Below are positions 1 to 7,895 of a stretch of DNA of 15,780 nt, piece by piece. The DNA lies in assembly GCA_009919985.1 (NCBI GenBank), contig RGAX01000052.1, forward strand, positions 1 to 15,780, given 5' to 3'. Source of the DNA: Opitutaceae bacterium (GTDB taxonomy: Bacteria; Verrucomicrobiota; Verrucomicrobiia; Opitutales; Opitutaceae). Below the pieces are notes generated by a model. The model did no database searches and was not told the DNA's origin. It worked only from the letters and a program-made list of their open reading frames with translations. Position numbers and translations under genes: made by a program. How positions within the stretch are numbered: position 1 is the stretch's first letter; each line of letters opens with the position of its first letter.

Positions 1-1129
1 CCACCGCCAGCAGCCCGCTCACAAACGCGAAACCGTTGAGCCCCGCGCGCAATCGTGCCGCCGCGCCATCAGCCCAACGTCGCGCCCACCAACCACCGAT
101 TAAAACCGCGAGCGGCGGAAACACCGGTAAAATATAAGGGATCAATTTTGACTGCGACTTGGAGAAAAATAAAAACACGAAGCCCACCCAAACCACCAGA
201 AACCACGCGTCGGCATTTTCCTTCCGCTTCGCCCAACCTCCCGCGAGCGCCTCGCGCAAGGCCGCCGGCACAAAGCCTATCCAAGGAAAAAGCCCTAATA
301 TCACGATCGGGATAAAATACCACCACGGCTCGTAACGCCCATGCGTTGTCGTCGTAAAACGCTCCCAATGTTCATGGATGAAGTAAAACTGCGCCCACGT
401 CTCATTGCGCTGCGCCGCCAAGATATGCCACGGCGCCGCGATCGCTAAAAATACCGCGATGCCTGACGGCAGGTGCAGCGGCCGCAGCCGCTTCCACTGA
501 TTAAAAATCAGCAACCACAAAAACATCACCGCACCGGTCACAAGAAAGCCGATCAAGCCCTTCGTGAGTGTCGCCAGCGCTGCGCTCGCGTAGAGCCCAT
601 AAAACAGCCAACGCCGACGCGCGCCAGGAGCCTCGCGTACGCCGAGAATAAAACAAAAAAGCGTCGCGCACATCAGCATCGAGACCGCCATATCAAGAAT
701 CAGGATCCGCGAGAGCGCGAAAAACAATAGCGAGGTCCCGAGCACCACCGCCGACGCCAAGCCCACCGCGCGACCCTGCCAACGCCGCGCCGCCGCATAG
801 GTTAGCAACACGCCGCCAAGCCCGCTCAGTGCCGGCATGATACGCACCGCCCATTCATTAAATCCAAAAACCTGCAGACACCCCGCCACCGCCCAATATA
901 AAAGCGGCGGCTTTTCAAAATAGTTCACGCCGTTGAGCCGCGGCGTGACGTAGTCGTGGCTCGCGATCATCTCGCGCGGGATCGACGCATAGCGGCCTTC
1001 GTCGGGATTAGAAAGTGGATGCCCGCCCAGGAGCGCAAAATAAAGGGCGCCAAAACCGACCGCGAGTAGCAGAAAATCGCGCCGCCAAGATTGAGGTGCG
1101 GCCGATGGAGCGGTGGGGCTGTTAGGCAT
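1..1129 (-). CDS. ArnT/PMT-family membrane glycosyltransferase, 3' end cut by window edge
   Basis: The reading frame runs open from an ATG at 1129 down to position 1 with no stop, so about 376 N-terminal residues are visible and the C-terminus is missing. Near the N-terminus is one hydrophobic segment (about residues 19-36), then the first-loop motif NPDEGRYA (residues 41-48) with the acidic pair D43/E44, then YFEKPPLLYW (70-79). Both are hallmarks of the glycosyltransferase 39 / ArnT superfamily, integral membrane enzymes that use a polyprenyl-phosphate sugar donor and work on the periplasmic face. Further on come many hydrophobic helices and the loop YEPWWYFIPI, also typical. Known members transfer aminoarabinose to lipid A or mannose to proteins; the acceptor and sugar here cannot be told from sequence. 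No Shine-Dalgarno sequence is visible. It diverges from holA across 87 bp. Confidence 0.88.
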   Translation of the reverse strand, partial: MPNSPTAPSAAPQSWRRDFLLLAVGFGALYFALLGGHPLSNPDEGRYASIPREMIASHDYVTPRLNGVNYFEKPPLLYWAVAGCLQVFGFNEWAVRIMPALSGLGGVLLTYAAARRWQGRAVGLASAVVLGTSLLFFALSRILILDMAVSMLMCATLFCFILGVREAPGARRRWLFYGLYASAALATLTKGLIGFLVTGAVMFLWLLIFNQWKRLRPLHLPSGIAVFLAIAAPWHILAAQRNETWAQFYFIHEHWERFTTTTHGRYEPWWYFIPIVILGLFPWIGFVPAALREALAGGWAKRKENADAWFLVVWVGFVFLFFSKSQSKLIPYILPVFPPLAVLIGGWWARRWADGAAARLRAGLNGFAFVSGLLAV

Positions 1130-1216
1130 ATTAAGTAGAACCCCGATTCAGAGCACCGGGACCACGCTGGCGATTTTTTTCGTGCGCCCGCGGCCGCTTC
1201 CTCGCCATATAACCCC

Positions 1217-2344
1217 ATGGCTTCGGCGAAACCTTTCACTTTCATCTGCGGACAGGACGATTACCTCGTCGGCCGGATGGGCGCGGAGCGTTTCGCTGCC
1301 CTCACCGCCGAGCTCACCGATGAGTTTGCCCGTGAGACGATCAACGGCTTCGCCGCCAACATGAGTGAAGTCGAGTCCGCGCTTAACCGTTTCCGCGAGA
1401 GCGTGCAGACCGTCTCGATGTTTGGTGGCAAACGCGTTGTCTGGCTCAAGGACATCAACTTCTTGGCCGATAGCGTTACCGGTCGCGCCGAGGGCACCCT
1501 TAAACTGGTAGAGGATCTCCAAGCGCTCCTCACCAGCGTGAACCCTGAGGAAACTTCGATTTTGATCACGGCCTCACCCGTGGATCGCCGCCGAGCCTTT
1601 CCCAAGTGGTGCGAAAAACACGCCGACTTCGCGCTCGCCGGTGGCGACGGAGAAGACGCCGGCGAGGCCTTGAAGGGCGTGGCGCTCACTGAAGCCCAAA
1701 GCCTTGGCGTCTCCTTTGCCCCCGGCGCCCTAGAGCTCCTCCTCCAAAAAGTCGGCGCTAATACCCGTCTTGTCGTAGAGGAAACCCGCAAACTCGCTGC
1801 GTACGCTCAACCTGCCGCGCCCGCCGCCACCCATGGCCCCGGTGCCAAAATTGAGGAATCTCACGTCGCCGAACTCACGCCGAATGTCGCGGCGGGTGAT
1901 TTTTTTGAAGCCGCGGAAGCGTTTTTTAGCGGCGACCTAAAGTGGACGCTCGCGGCTTTGCATGGCCATTTTTTCAGCGGCGGCGATGCCCGCCCGATCA
2001 TCAGCGCCCTGCAAAATCGCAACCGCATCCTCCTCCAGGTCCGCGCGCTTCTCGACAGCGGCGAGGCCCGTGTGGGCGCCCGCGGTCTCGACGGTCTACC
2101 CAAGGCCCAGGCCACTTACGGCAAGCACTTCATCGGCGCGACCGAGAAAAACTCGTTTAACTTATTTTCCCAAAACGCTTGGTACGTCGGCAAACTCGCC
2201 AGCAGCGCGAAGTTACCCTCGCTGCGTCGCTTGATCGACAATCAGCAGGAATTCATCGTCGCGTTTGAAGAAATCATCCGCCGGCCAAACAACGCTCAGG
2301 AAGAAGTGATGCGCGAGCTCGCTGTCCGTTGCCTCACGACCTAA
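1217..2344 (+). CDS. holA: DNA polymerase III delta subunit (clamp loader)
   Basis: A 375-residue protein, somewhat longer than the roughly 340 usual for HolA. Delta is the clamp-loader subunit that opens the beta sliding clamp in the replisome. What supports the call: the N-terminal strand FTFICGQDDYLVG (residues 7-19) where delta proteins have 'hlixGxdxyli', the segment TVSMFGGKRVVWLKDI in the place of the clamp-contacting hydrophobic-loop region, ILITASPVDRRRAFPKWCEK (a degenerate AAA+ strand/loop), VVEETRKLAAYA (typical 'xnExxKLxxYa' helix) and a helical collar with ISALQNRNRILLQVRALL. As expected for delta there is no intact Walker A motif. The ATG follows ATATAACCCC directly, with no Shine-Dalgarno sequence. 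A stretch rich in Ala/Pro (about residues 196-205) looks like a linker insertion. purB follows after 91 bp. Confidence 0.86.
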   Translation: MASAKPFTFICGQDDYLVGRMGAERFAALTAELTDEFARETINGFAANMSEVESALNRFRESVQTVSMFGGKRVVWLKDINFLADSVTGRAEGTLKLVEDLQALLTSVNPEETSILITASPVDRRRAFPKWCEKHADFALAGGDGEDAGEALKGVALTEAQSLGVSFAPGALELLLQKVGANTRLVVEETRKLAAYAQPAAPAATHGPGAKIEESHVAELTPNVAAGDFFEAAEAFFSGDLKWTLAALHGHFFSGGDARPIISALQNRNRILLQVRALLDSGEARVGARGLDGLPKAQATYGKHFIGATEKNSFNLFSQNAWYVGKLASSAKLPSLRRLIDNQQEFIVAFEEIIRRPNNAQEEVMRELAVRCLTT

Positions 2345-2350
2345 CCAGTA

Positions 2351-2412
2351 GGCGCGCCCGCCTTGCGGCGGAATTGGGCGAAGATTTTCCGTTGGCCTCA
2401 TCGCCTTCGGGC
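2351..2412 (+). repeat. possible dispersed bipartite intergenic element, copy A
   Basis: Lies between holA and purB. It starts with GGCGCGCC (2351-2358), carries a 5-bp hairpin CCGCC-TTGC-GGCGG (2358-2371), and ends with ATCGCCTTCGGGC (2400-2412). The same 8-mer and 13-mer, at the same 49-nt offset and in the same order, occur on the minus strand in the other intergenic region, where the 13-mer is at 11000-10988. The sequence between the two blocks does not align. It may be a short dispersed repeat or a coincidence; it is not a clear terminator because no T-run follows. Confidence 0.3.
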
Positions 2413-2435
2413 CCGCTTACTCAATTCTTTTAACC

Positions 2436-3884
2436 GTGCACGCCTCCACCGCCACCACCGCAGATTCCACCATCCCCAACGTCCTCGCCGAGCGCTACGC
2501 CTCGGCCGCGATGAAATCCATCTGGTCGCAACACGGGCGCGTCGCCCTTGAGCGCGATTTCTGGATCGCCGTCATGAAGGCGCAGCGCGACCTCGGCGTC
2601 GCCATTCCGGCCGCCGCGATCAAGGACTACGAGCGCGTTAAAAATCAGATCGACCTCGCCGCCATCGCCCAGCGCGAACGCGTCACGCTGCACGACGTCA
2701 AGGCCCGCATCGAGGAGTTCTCCGAACTCGCCGGCCGCCAATTCATTCATCTCGGGCTCACGAGCCGCGATCTCACAGAAAATGTCGAGCAGCTGCAGAT
2801 TTTCAGCGCCCTTAAAGTCGTGCGTTTCAAAACCGCTGCGGCGCTCCTCGCTCTCTCACGCCAAGCCGCGACGCACCGCGGCCTGATGCTCACCGGCCGC
2901 ACCCACAACGTCCCCGCCCAACCCACCACCCTCGGCAAACGTCTCGCGATGTTCGGGCAGGAACTTCTCGGCGCGTTCACCCGCATCGAAGAGCTCGTCG
3001 CGCGCTATCCCGTACGCGGGCTAAAGGGCGCCGTCGGTACGCAGCTCGATCAACTCACGCTCCTCGGCGGTAACGCCAAGAAAGTCGCGACCCTCGAGGC
3101 CCGCGTCATCAAACACCTAGGGTTCAACGCGTCGCTTGATGCGGTCGGGCAGGTTTATCCACGCTCGCTGGATTTCGAAGTGGTCACCGCGCTCCATCAA
3201 CTCGGCGCCGCCGCGGCGAGTTTCGCCACCACACTCCGGCTGATGGCGGGCGCCGGCTTGCTCACCGAGGGTTTCCAAGCGGGCCAGGTGGGTTCCTCCG
3301 CGATGCCTCACAAAGTCAACGCCCGCAACTGCGAGCGCATCTGCGGCTTCTCCACGATTCTCTCCGGCTACGTCGCCATGACCTCCGCGCTCGCCGGCCA
3401 CCAGTGGAACGAGGGCGACGTTTCGTGCTCCGTCGTGCGCCGCGTCGCCCTGCCTGATGCGTTCTACGCGATCGATGGTCTCCTGGAGACCTACCTCACC
3501 GTACTGCGCCAGATGGACGTGTTTCCGGCCGCCATCGCCGCCGAAAACGAGCGCAACCTGCCATTTCTATCGACCACCACGATCATGATGGAAGCCGTAA
3601 AACGCGGCGCCGGCCGCGAGACCGCGCATGAAGCCATTAAGGAACACGCCCTCGCCGCCGCCAAGGCCCTGCGCTCCGGCGAAGGCGACGCTGATCTCCT
3701 CAACCGCCTCGCCGGCGACCCGCGTATCGGCCTGAACTTAAAAGACCTCCGCGCCATTCTCGCCGATAGCGCGCGCTTTGTCGGCGCCGCGCCGCAGCAA
3801 GTCGATACCTTCGTCGCCACCGCCCGCCCCCTCGCCAAACGCTACCCCGGCGCGTCCGCTTACCACCCAGCGCGCTTGTTATAA
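2436..3884 (+). CDS. purB: adenylosuccinate lyase
   Basis: A 482-residue member of the fumarase/aspartase superfamily. It cleaves succinyl-AMP and SAICAR with release of fumarate, two steps of purine synthesis in the cytoplasm. Visible landmarks: IPNVLAERYAS (13-23), the usual PurB opening; HLGLTSRDLTEN (105-116), conserved region 1; TGRTHNVPAQPTTLG (153-167) with the general-acid His157; and the mobile catalytic loop GSSAMPHKVN (286-295) with the catalytic serine at 287/288. The sequence resembles the longer PurB form shared with eukaryotes more than the short Bacillus type. The GTG at 2436 is chosen because the conserved IPNVLAERYAS motif lies upstream of the first ATG (codon 26). It is preceded by TTTTAACC and no Shine-Dalgarno sequence. 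Confidence 0.93.
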   Translation: MHASTATTADSTIPNVLAERYASAAMKSIWSQHGRVALERDFWIAVMKAQRDLGVAIPAAAIKDYERVKNQIDLAAIAQRERVTLHDVKARIEEFSELAGRQFIHLGLTSRDLTENVEQLQIFSALKVVRFKTAAALLALSRQAATHRGLMLTGRTHNVPAQPTTLGKRLAMFGQELLGAFTRIEELVARYPVRGLKGAVGTQLDQLTLLGGNAKKVATLEARVIKHLGFNASLDAVGQVYPRSLDFEVVTALHQLGAAAASFATTLRLMAGAGLLTEGFQAGQVGSSAMPHKVNARNCERICGFSTILSGYVAMTSALAGHQWNEGDVSCSVVRRVALPDAFYAIDGLLETYLTVLRQMDVFPAAIAAENERNLPFLSTTTIMMEAVKRGAGRETAHEAIKEHALAAAKALRSGEGDADLLNRLAGDPRIGLNLKDLRAILADSARFVGAAPQQVDTFVATARPLAKRYPGASAYHPARLL

Positions 3885-3997
3885 TATGGCCTGCCGAACC
3901 TAGCACCTAGGCCAGACATCAGGAGCGCCGGGAAATTTTCGTTTGCTTCCGCCGCTCCACACGCGCTTTCTTTCCCATTCTCGCAGTCGAATCCCCG

Positions 3998-4003
3998 TAT
4001 AAA
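3998..4003 (+). promoter_or_regulatory. possible -10 element for pfp
   Basis: TATAAA stands 17 nt before the pfp ATG in an otherwise GC-rich region. If used, transcription would begin about ten bases before the start codon, giving a very short leader. No convincing -35 hexamer lies at the right distance, so this is a weak call. Confidence 0.28.
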
Positions 4004-4020
4004 TTTAACACCACACTATC

Positions 4021-5277
4021 ATGGCTGAACTCGTAGGAAACGTTTTGGTGGGCCAATCCGGTGGCCCCACCGCCGTCATTAACGCCAGCGTCGCCGGCAT
4101 CATTGCCGAAGCGCTCAACCATGAGTGCATCGAGGAGATTTACGGCACGCTCAACGGCGTGCTCGGTATTCTTCAAGAGGACCTGATCGACCTCGCGGCC
4201 CAATCCCAGCAGCAGATCCGCGCCCTCAAGCACACGCCCGGCGCCGCCCTCGGCACCTGCCGTTACAAACTCAAGAAGCAGGCCGATTTCGACCGCGTCC
4301 TTGAAGTCTTCAAGGCCCACAACATCCGCTATTTCTTCTACATCGGCGGCAACGACTCCCAGGACACTGCCGACAAGATCTCCAAGCTCGCGCAAGCGCA
4401 GGGCTACGAGCTCCGCGTCATCGGTGTACCCAAGACGATCGATAACGATCTCCCTCTCACCGACCACACCCCCGGCTATGGCTCCGTCATCAAGTACCTC
4501 GCCACCACCGTGCGCGAGCTGGCCTGTGACAACGAGGCCATGGGCCAAGGCGACCTCGTTTCCATCATCGAGGTCATGGGCCGCTCCGCTGGTTGGATCG
4601 CCGCCGGCGCCACCCTCGCCAAACGTAAAGATCACCCGCACGATCCCCCCCATATTATCCTCCTGCCCGAAGTTCCTTTCTCCCAAGAAAAGGTCCTCGA
4701 GGACATCAAGCGCGTGCTCAAGCGCGAGAAATTCTGCCAAATCGTCGTGGCTGAAGGTCTCGTTGACTCCGACGGCAATTACCTCGCGGCCGATGCCGCT
4801 ACGGACGCCTTCGGCCACGCCAAACTCGGCGGCGCCGGCGACGCTCTCGGTGAAATCATCGAAGCCCATATTCCCGGCGTCAAAGTCCGCGTCGCTAAAC
4901 CCGGTATCACCCAACGCGCCGCCGCCCACGCCGGTTCCAAGACCGACGCAGACGAAGCGTTCCTCGCCGGCCAAGCCGCCGTCGAAGCCGCGATTAACGG
5001 CGAGACCGACAAAATGATCACCCTCGTCCGCGGCGACACTGAGCACTACACCGTCGAGACCGGCCTGGCCACCTTGAGCGAGATTGCCAACGGCGTGAAG
5101 AAGCTTCCGAAGGATTGGATCAACGAAGACGGCGTGAGCATGAACTTCCAGTTCCTGCGCTACGCCCAACCCCTCATCGTGGGTGAAGTCGCCGTGCCTT
5201 ACGTCGATGGCGTGCCCGTGTTCGCCAAGCTCGATAAGTCCCGCGTCGACAAGATCCTCCCGGCCTACGAAGTCTAA
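4021..5277 (+). CDS. pfp: pyrophosphate-dependent phosphofructokinase (PPi-PFK)
   Basis: A 418-residue phosphofructokinase-family enzyme converting fructose 6-phosphate to fructose 1,6-bisphosphate. Evidence for phosphoryl-donor choice: the glycine-rich donor loop reads GGNDS (109-113), with Asp where ATP enzymes have Gly (GGDGS), and the next motif is PKTIDND (137-143), with Lys138 where ATP enzymes have Gly. Both changes mark PPi-using members, whose reaction is reversible. Catalytic Asp141 lies in TIDND; MGRSAGW (186-192) and the N-terminal GQSGGP (11-16) are intact. The ATG follows an A/T-rich stretch with no Shine-Dalgarno sequence. It is separate from purB (136 bp) and is followed by a strong terminator, so it is probably a single-gene transcript. 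PPi rather than ATP use is inferred from family rules. Confidence 0.92.
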   Translation: MAELVGNVLVGQSGGPTAVINASVAGIIAEALNHECIEEIYGTLNGVLGILQEDLIDLAAQSQQQIRALKHTPGAALGTCRYKLKKQADFDRVLEVFKAHNIRYFFYIGGNDSQDTADKISKLAQAQGYELRVIGVPKTIDNDLPLTDHTPGYGSVIKYLATTVRELACDNEAMGQGDLVSIIEVMGRSAGWIAAGATLAKRKDHPHDPPHIILLPEVPFSQEKVLEDIKRVLKREKFCQIVVAEGLVDSDGNYLAADAATDAFGHAKLGGAGDALGEIIEAHIPGVKVRVAKPGITQRAAAHAGSKTDADEAFLAGQAAVEAAINGETDKMITLVRGDTEHYTVETGLATLSEIANGVKKLPKDWINEDGVSMNFQFLRYAQPLIVGEVAVPYVDGVPVFAKLDKSRVDKILPAYEV

Positions 5278-5294
5278 GCCGAGGCCTACGTTTC

Positions 5295-5328
5295 AAAAAG
5301 AGCGGTTCTTTGGAACCGCTCTTTTTTT
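5295..5328 (+). terminator. strong intrinsic terminator, usable in both directions
   Basis: A perfect 14-bp stem, AAAAAGAGCGGTTC (5295-5308) against GAACCGCTCTTTTT (5313-5326), with loop TTTG, ends in a run of seven Ts on the plus strand. It lies 18 nt past the pfp stop. On the minus strand the same hairpin ends in five Us, and it lies 32 nt past the eboF stop, so it can terminate both convergent transcripts. Confidence 0.93.
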
Positions 5329-5359
5329 GTGCCCCGCGCCGACCCTGCGCCCGCCCGCG

Positions 5360-6673
5360 CTACCGCAGACACGCCGCCAGCAACCGCTCATGCACCGCCG
5401 TCGCCGCGATGGGTTCATCCCCCGGCGTAACCCCTGTGCCGATCAACACCGGCCACTCGGCAGCATCCGCCGGACACGTCCCGTGAGAACCCTTCACCAA
5501 CGACGGATCAAGCGAGATCACATCCATCAGCATCCGGAAACCGAGCGCCTTGCGCGCCAGTTTGCCCAAGACCTTTAATTTCGGAAAACGAATCAACGGG
5601 TCCACAAACAACTCCACTGGATCGTAGCCGTACTTGCGGTGGATATCGACACAACGCGCGAAATCCGGCGCGCGCGACGCGTCTTCCCAATAATAATAGG
5701 TGAACCACGCATCCTCCGTCGAAAACGCCACGAAGTCGCCCGACCGCACGTGGTCGAGCCCGGCCGCGCGCTGCGCCGCCACATCAAGCACGCGCGCCAC
5801 GCCGTCAACGCCCTCGACCGCCGCCTGCACCGCCGCGAGCAACGAGCGGTCATTCACATAAATATGCGCCACTTGATGATCCACGATAGCGAAGACCTTG
5901 CTCGCGCCGCAGTCTAACAACTCCAGCCCGAGCTCTTCTTTGATCGTGATCCAGCCTCGCGCACGAAACACCCGGTTCAGCGCGATCGTACGCTTCACCG
6001 CGGTGATCCCGTACTCCGAAAGCACCACCGAGCGCACGCCGCGCTGCGCATAAAAATCCATCAGCCCGCCCGCGACGCGATCAATCTCGCGATAGTCCGC
6101 CACCATCCGCGGATCATCCGGCCCGAGCCGCTGTAGGTTGTAATCCAAATGCGGCAGATAAACCAGCGACAGATCCGGCCGGTGCCGTTGCTCCACCCAC
6201 TCCGCCGAGCGCGCAATCCACTCCGATGACGCGATCCCAGCCCGCGGACCCCAAAACGCTGGAAACGGAAACACTTTCCGCCCATCCGCCGGATACATCG
6301 GGCGCGGCGTAATCGACCAATCGGCCGATGAGTACATGTTGTACCACCAAAATAACTTCGCGCACGTAAACCCCGGGCGACGTTCACGCAACCTCTCCCA
6401 GAGTTTTGGCCCCTGCACGAGGTGATTCGACTGCTTCCAAAAGTGATGCTCGGCGAGCGTTCGATCGTACCAACCATTCGCCACGCAGCCGTGGCCCGCC
6501 GGCGTAAGCCCGGTCAGATACGTGCTCTGCGCCGTACACGTTACCGCCGGCAACACCGGCTTAACCCGGATCAATCCCCCCGCCTGCGCCGCCGCGAGCA
6601 ACCGTGGCGTATCCGGCCCTAACCCGCGCGCGGTGAGCCCAACGACATTGAGGATCGCCGTACGCTCAGCCAT
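5360..6673 (-). CDS. eboF: EboF, alkaline-phosphatase-superfamily (type I phosphodiesterase-like) protein of the ebo cluster
   Basis: A 437-residue protein of the nucleotide-pyrophosphatase/alkaline-phosphatase fold. The putative nucleophile is Thr45 in PAVTCTAQS (42-50), followed by TGLTPAGHG. Strongly family-specific strings are FWWYNMYSSADWSITPRP (108-125), PADGRK (128-133), LPHLDYNLQRLGP (173-185) and FAIVDHQVAH (261-270). The second metal-site motif, usually S-D-H-G in this superfamily, reads SEYG (219-222), so the metal set is atypical. There is no signal peptide or membrane segment, implying a cytoplasmic protein. The ATG at 6673 is preferred over an upstream start at 6694 because it has GGGAG four nt before it and begins MAERTAIL next to the first core strand. 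It overlaps the eboD stop by 8 nt, so translation is probably coupled. The physiological substrate is unknown. Confidence 0.82.
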   Translation of the reverse strand: MAERTAILNVVGLTARGLGPDTPRLLAAAQAGGLIRVKPVLPAVTCTAQSTYLTGLTPAGHGCVANGWYDRTLAEHHFWKQSNHLVQGPKLWERLRERRPGFTCAKLFWWYNMYSSADWSITPRPMYPADGRKVFPFPAFWGPRAGIASSEWIARSAEWVEQRHRPDLSLVYLPHLDYNLQRLGPDDPRMVADYREIDRVAGGLMDFYAQRGVRSVVLSEYGITAVKRTIALNRVFRARGWITIKEELGLELLDCGASKVFAIVDHQVAHIYVNDRSLLAAVQAAVEGVDGVARVLDVAAQRAAGLDHVRSGDFVAFSTEDAWFTYYYWEDASRAPDFARCVDIHRKYGYDPVELFVDPLIRFPKLKVLGKLARKALGFRMLMDVISLDPSLVKGSHGTCPADAAEWPVLIGTGVTPGDEPIAATAVHERLLAACLR

Positions 6674-7838
6674 ATCGCTCCCGCAATTCATCAAAAGCCG
6701 CCTTCACCACCGCGCCGTCGATCTCATGAATATCCAGCCGCACGCCCGGCGCGCGGATCATCGGAATCGTCAAACGTCCACCGAGGTGCTCTCGAAATTC
6801 TTCCAATCCATCTAACATATCCTGCCGGCCTGTCGCACTGCGGATTTGTTTCACCGGCGCGAACAACTCGAAACCGAGCGCACAAATGACGCCAAGAATA
6901 CGCTCCGCCTCCGCCTCCGGCAGTAATCCGGTACGACGCGCGTAAATCAGGTCAATCGCCATACCGACGGCGACGGCCTCGCCGTGGCTCACGCGAAAGT
7001 CCGTAAGCTGCTCCAATTTATGCGCCGCCCAATGCCCAAAATCCAACGGCCGCGCCGATCCGCGTTCAAACGGATCGCCGCCCGTCGCGATATGCTCCAT
7101 ATGCTGCCGCGCGCTTTCGCGAATCACCGCTTCAAAGGCTTCCGGCTCAAATTTCGCCAATGCCGCGACCCGCGCTTCGATGAATTCAAAGAACTTCGCG
7201 TCGCGGATCAGCGCGACCTTGACCGCTTCAATCAAGCCCACGCGCCGTTCGCGCTCAGGTAAACCGCGCAAAAAATCCAGATCGTTGATAATCGCGTGCG
7301 GTACGCCGAAGGCGCCGAGCCAGTTTTTCTTTCCAAAATAATTCACCCCGTTTTTAACGCCCACGCCACCGTCGCCTTGGCTGAGGCTTGTCGTAGGTAA
7401 ACGCACCAGCGGAATTCCGCGATGCGCCGTCGCCGCTGCGAAACCGACGAGATCCAGCACCGCACCACCGCCAACCGCGATCACGTACGAATGCCGGCAA
7501 AGGCCCGCGGCCTCGATCGCCGCCCAAATAGTTTCGAGCTGTGAGAAATCGTTTTTTACCGCTTCGCCACCGGCCAAGGCCACAGGCTCCGCGGCGAGCC
7601 GGATCGCGTCACCGCGCGCCGCAAACCAGCGCGTGATCTTCGAGGCGATGCCCGGAAAAGCTTTTTCCAACCCCGCGTCCCAAAACACCAACGCACGGAT
7701 GCGTTCGCCCGGCTCCCGTGGCGTGAGCGTCTGCGCGAGCGTGAGGTTTTCCGGCGCGAATACGTCGCGCGTGAAAATAAGCCGATGCTCATTTTGCAGC
7801 GTAATAGGGAAAGAAACGACGGAGGAGGGCTCGGCCAT
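6666..7838 (-). CDS. eboD: EboD, 3-dehydroquinate-synthase-like sugar-phosphate cyclase of the ebo cluster
   Basis: From ATG 7838 the protein has 390 residues. It shows the dehydroquinate-synthase fold: AVGGGAVLDLVGFAA (121-135) for NAD, LPTTSLSQGDGGVGVKNGVN (147-166) for substrate and cofactor, GLIEAVKVALI (201-211) with metal ligand Glu204, DFGHWAAHKLE (266-276) with His269/His273, and SHGEAVAVGM (284-293) with His285. The metal and NAD residues are present, so catalysis is likely. The string KKNWLGAFG and linkage to eboC/eboE/eboB point to the ebo-type cyclase rather than shikimate-pathway AroB. Known cyclases of this superfamily turn a sugar phosphate into a carbocycle; the substrate here is unknown. 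In-frame GTG 7874 and ATG 7862 would add 12 or 8 residues; none of the three starts has a Shine-Dalgarno sequence. 7838 gives the most compact N-terminus. Confidence 0.85.
   Translation of the reverse strand: MAEPSSVVSFPITLQNEHRLIFTRDVFAPENLTLAQTLTPREPGERIRALVFWDAGLEKAFPGIASKITRWFAARGDAIRLAAEPVALAGGEAVKNDFSQLETIWAAIEAAGLCRHSYVIAVGGGAVLDLVGFAAATAHRGIPLVRLPTTSLSQGDGGVGVKNGVNYFGKKNWLGAFGVPHAIINDLDFLRGLPERERRVGLIEAVKVALIRDAKFFEFIEARVAALAKFEPEAFEAVIRESARQHMEHIATGGDPFERGSARPLDFGHWAAHKLEQLTDFRVSHGEAVAVGMAIDLIYARRTGLLPEAEAERILGVICALGFELFAPVKQIRSATGRQDMLDGLEEFREHLGGRLTIPMIRAPGVRLDIHEIDGAVVKAAFDELRERYG
6678..6682 (-). promoter_or_regulatory. ribosome binding site deciding the eboF start
   Basis: GGGAG, four nt upstream of the ATG at 6673 and inside the end of eboD. 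It is one of only two recognisable Shine-Dalgarno sequences in the window and argues for the shorter eboF. Confidence 0.55.
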
Positions 7839-7895
7839 GGACGTGCTGGAATTAGCCCGCATCCCGAGCACCACCGCAAGGCCGCAATCGCACGC

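Noticed and set aside
1130..1216. Divergent promoters between the glycosyltransferase gene and holA
   Set aside because: Both genes must have promoters here, but I could not find a -35/-10 pair good enough to place on either strand.
3887..3914. Inverted repeats TGGCCT...AGGCCA and CCTAG-CAC-CTAGG just after purB
   Set aside because: They compete with each other, have short stems and no following T-run, so I do not call a terminator, though weak structure is possible.
3919..5169. 416-codon open frame on the minus strand opposite pfp
   Set aside because: It is an antisense shadow of a strongly conserved pfp gene; its product is Gly/Val/Asp-rich with no family resemblance, as expected from the complement of GC-rich codons.
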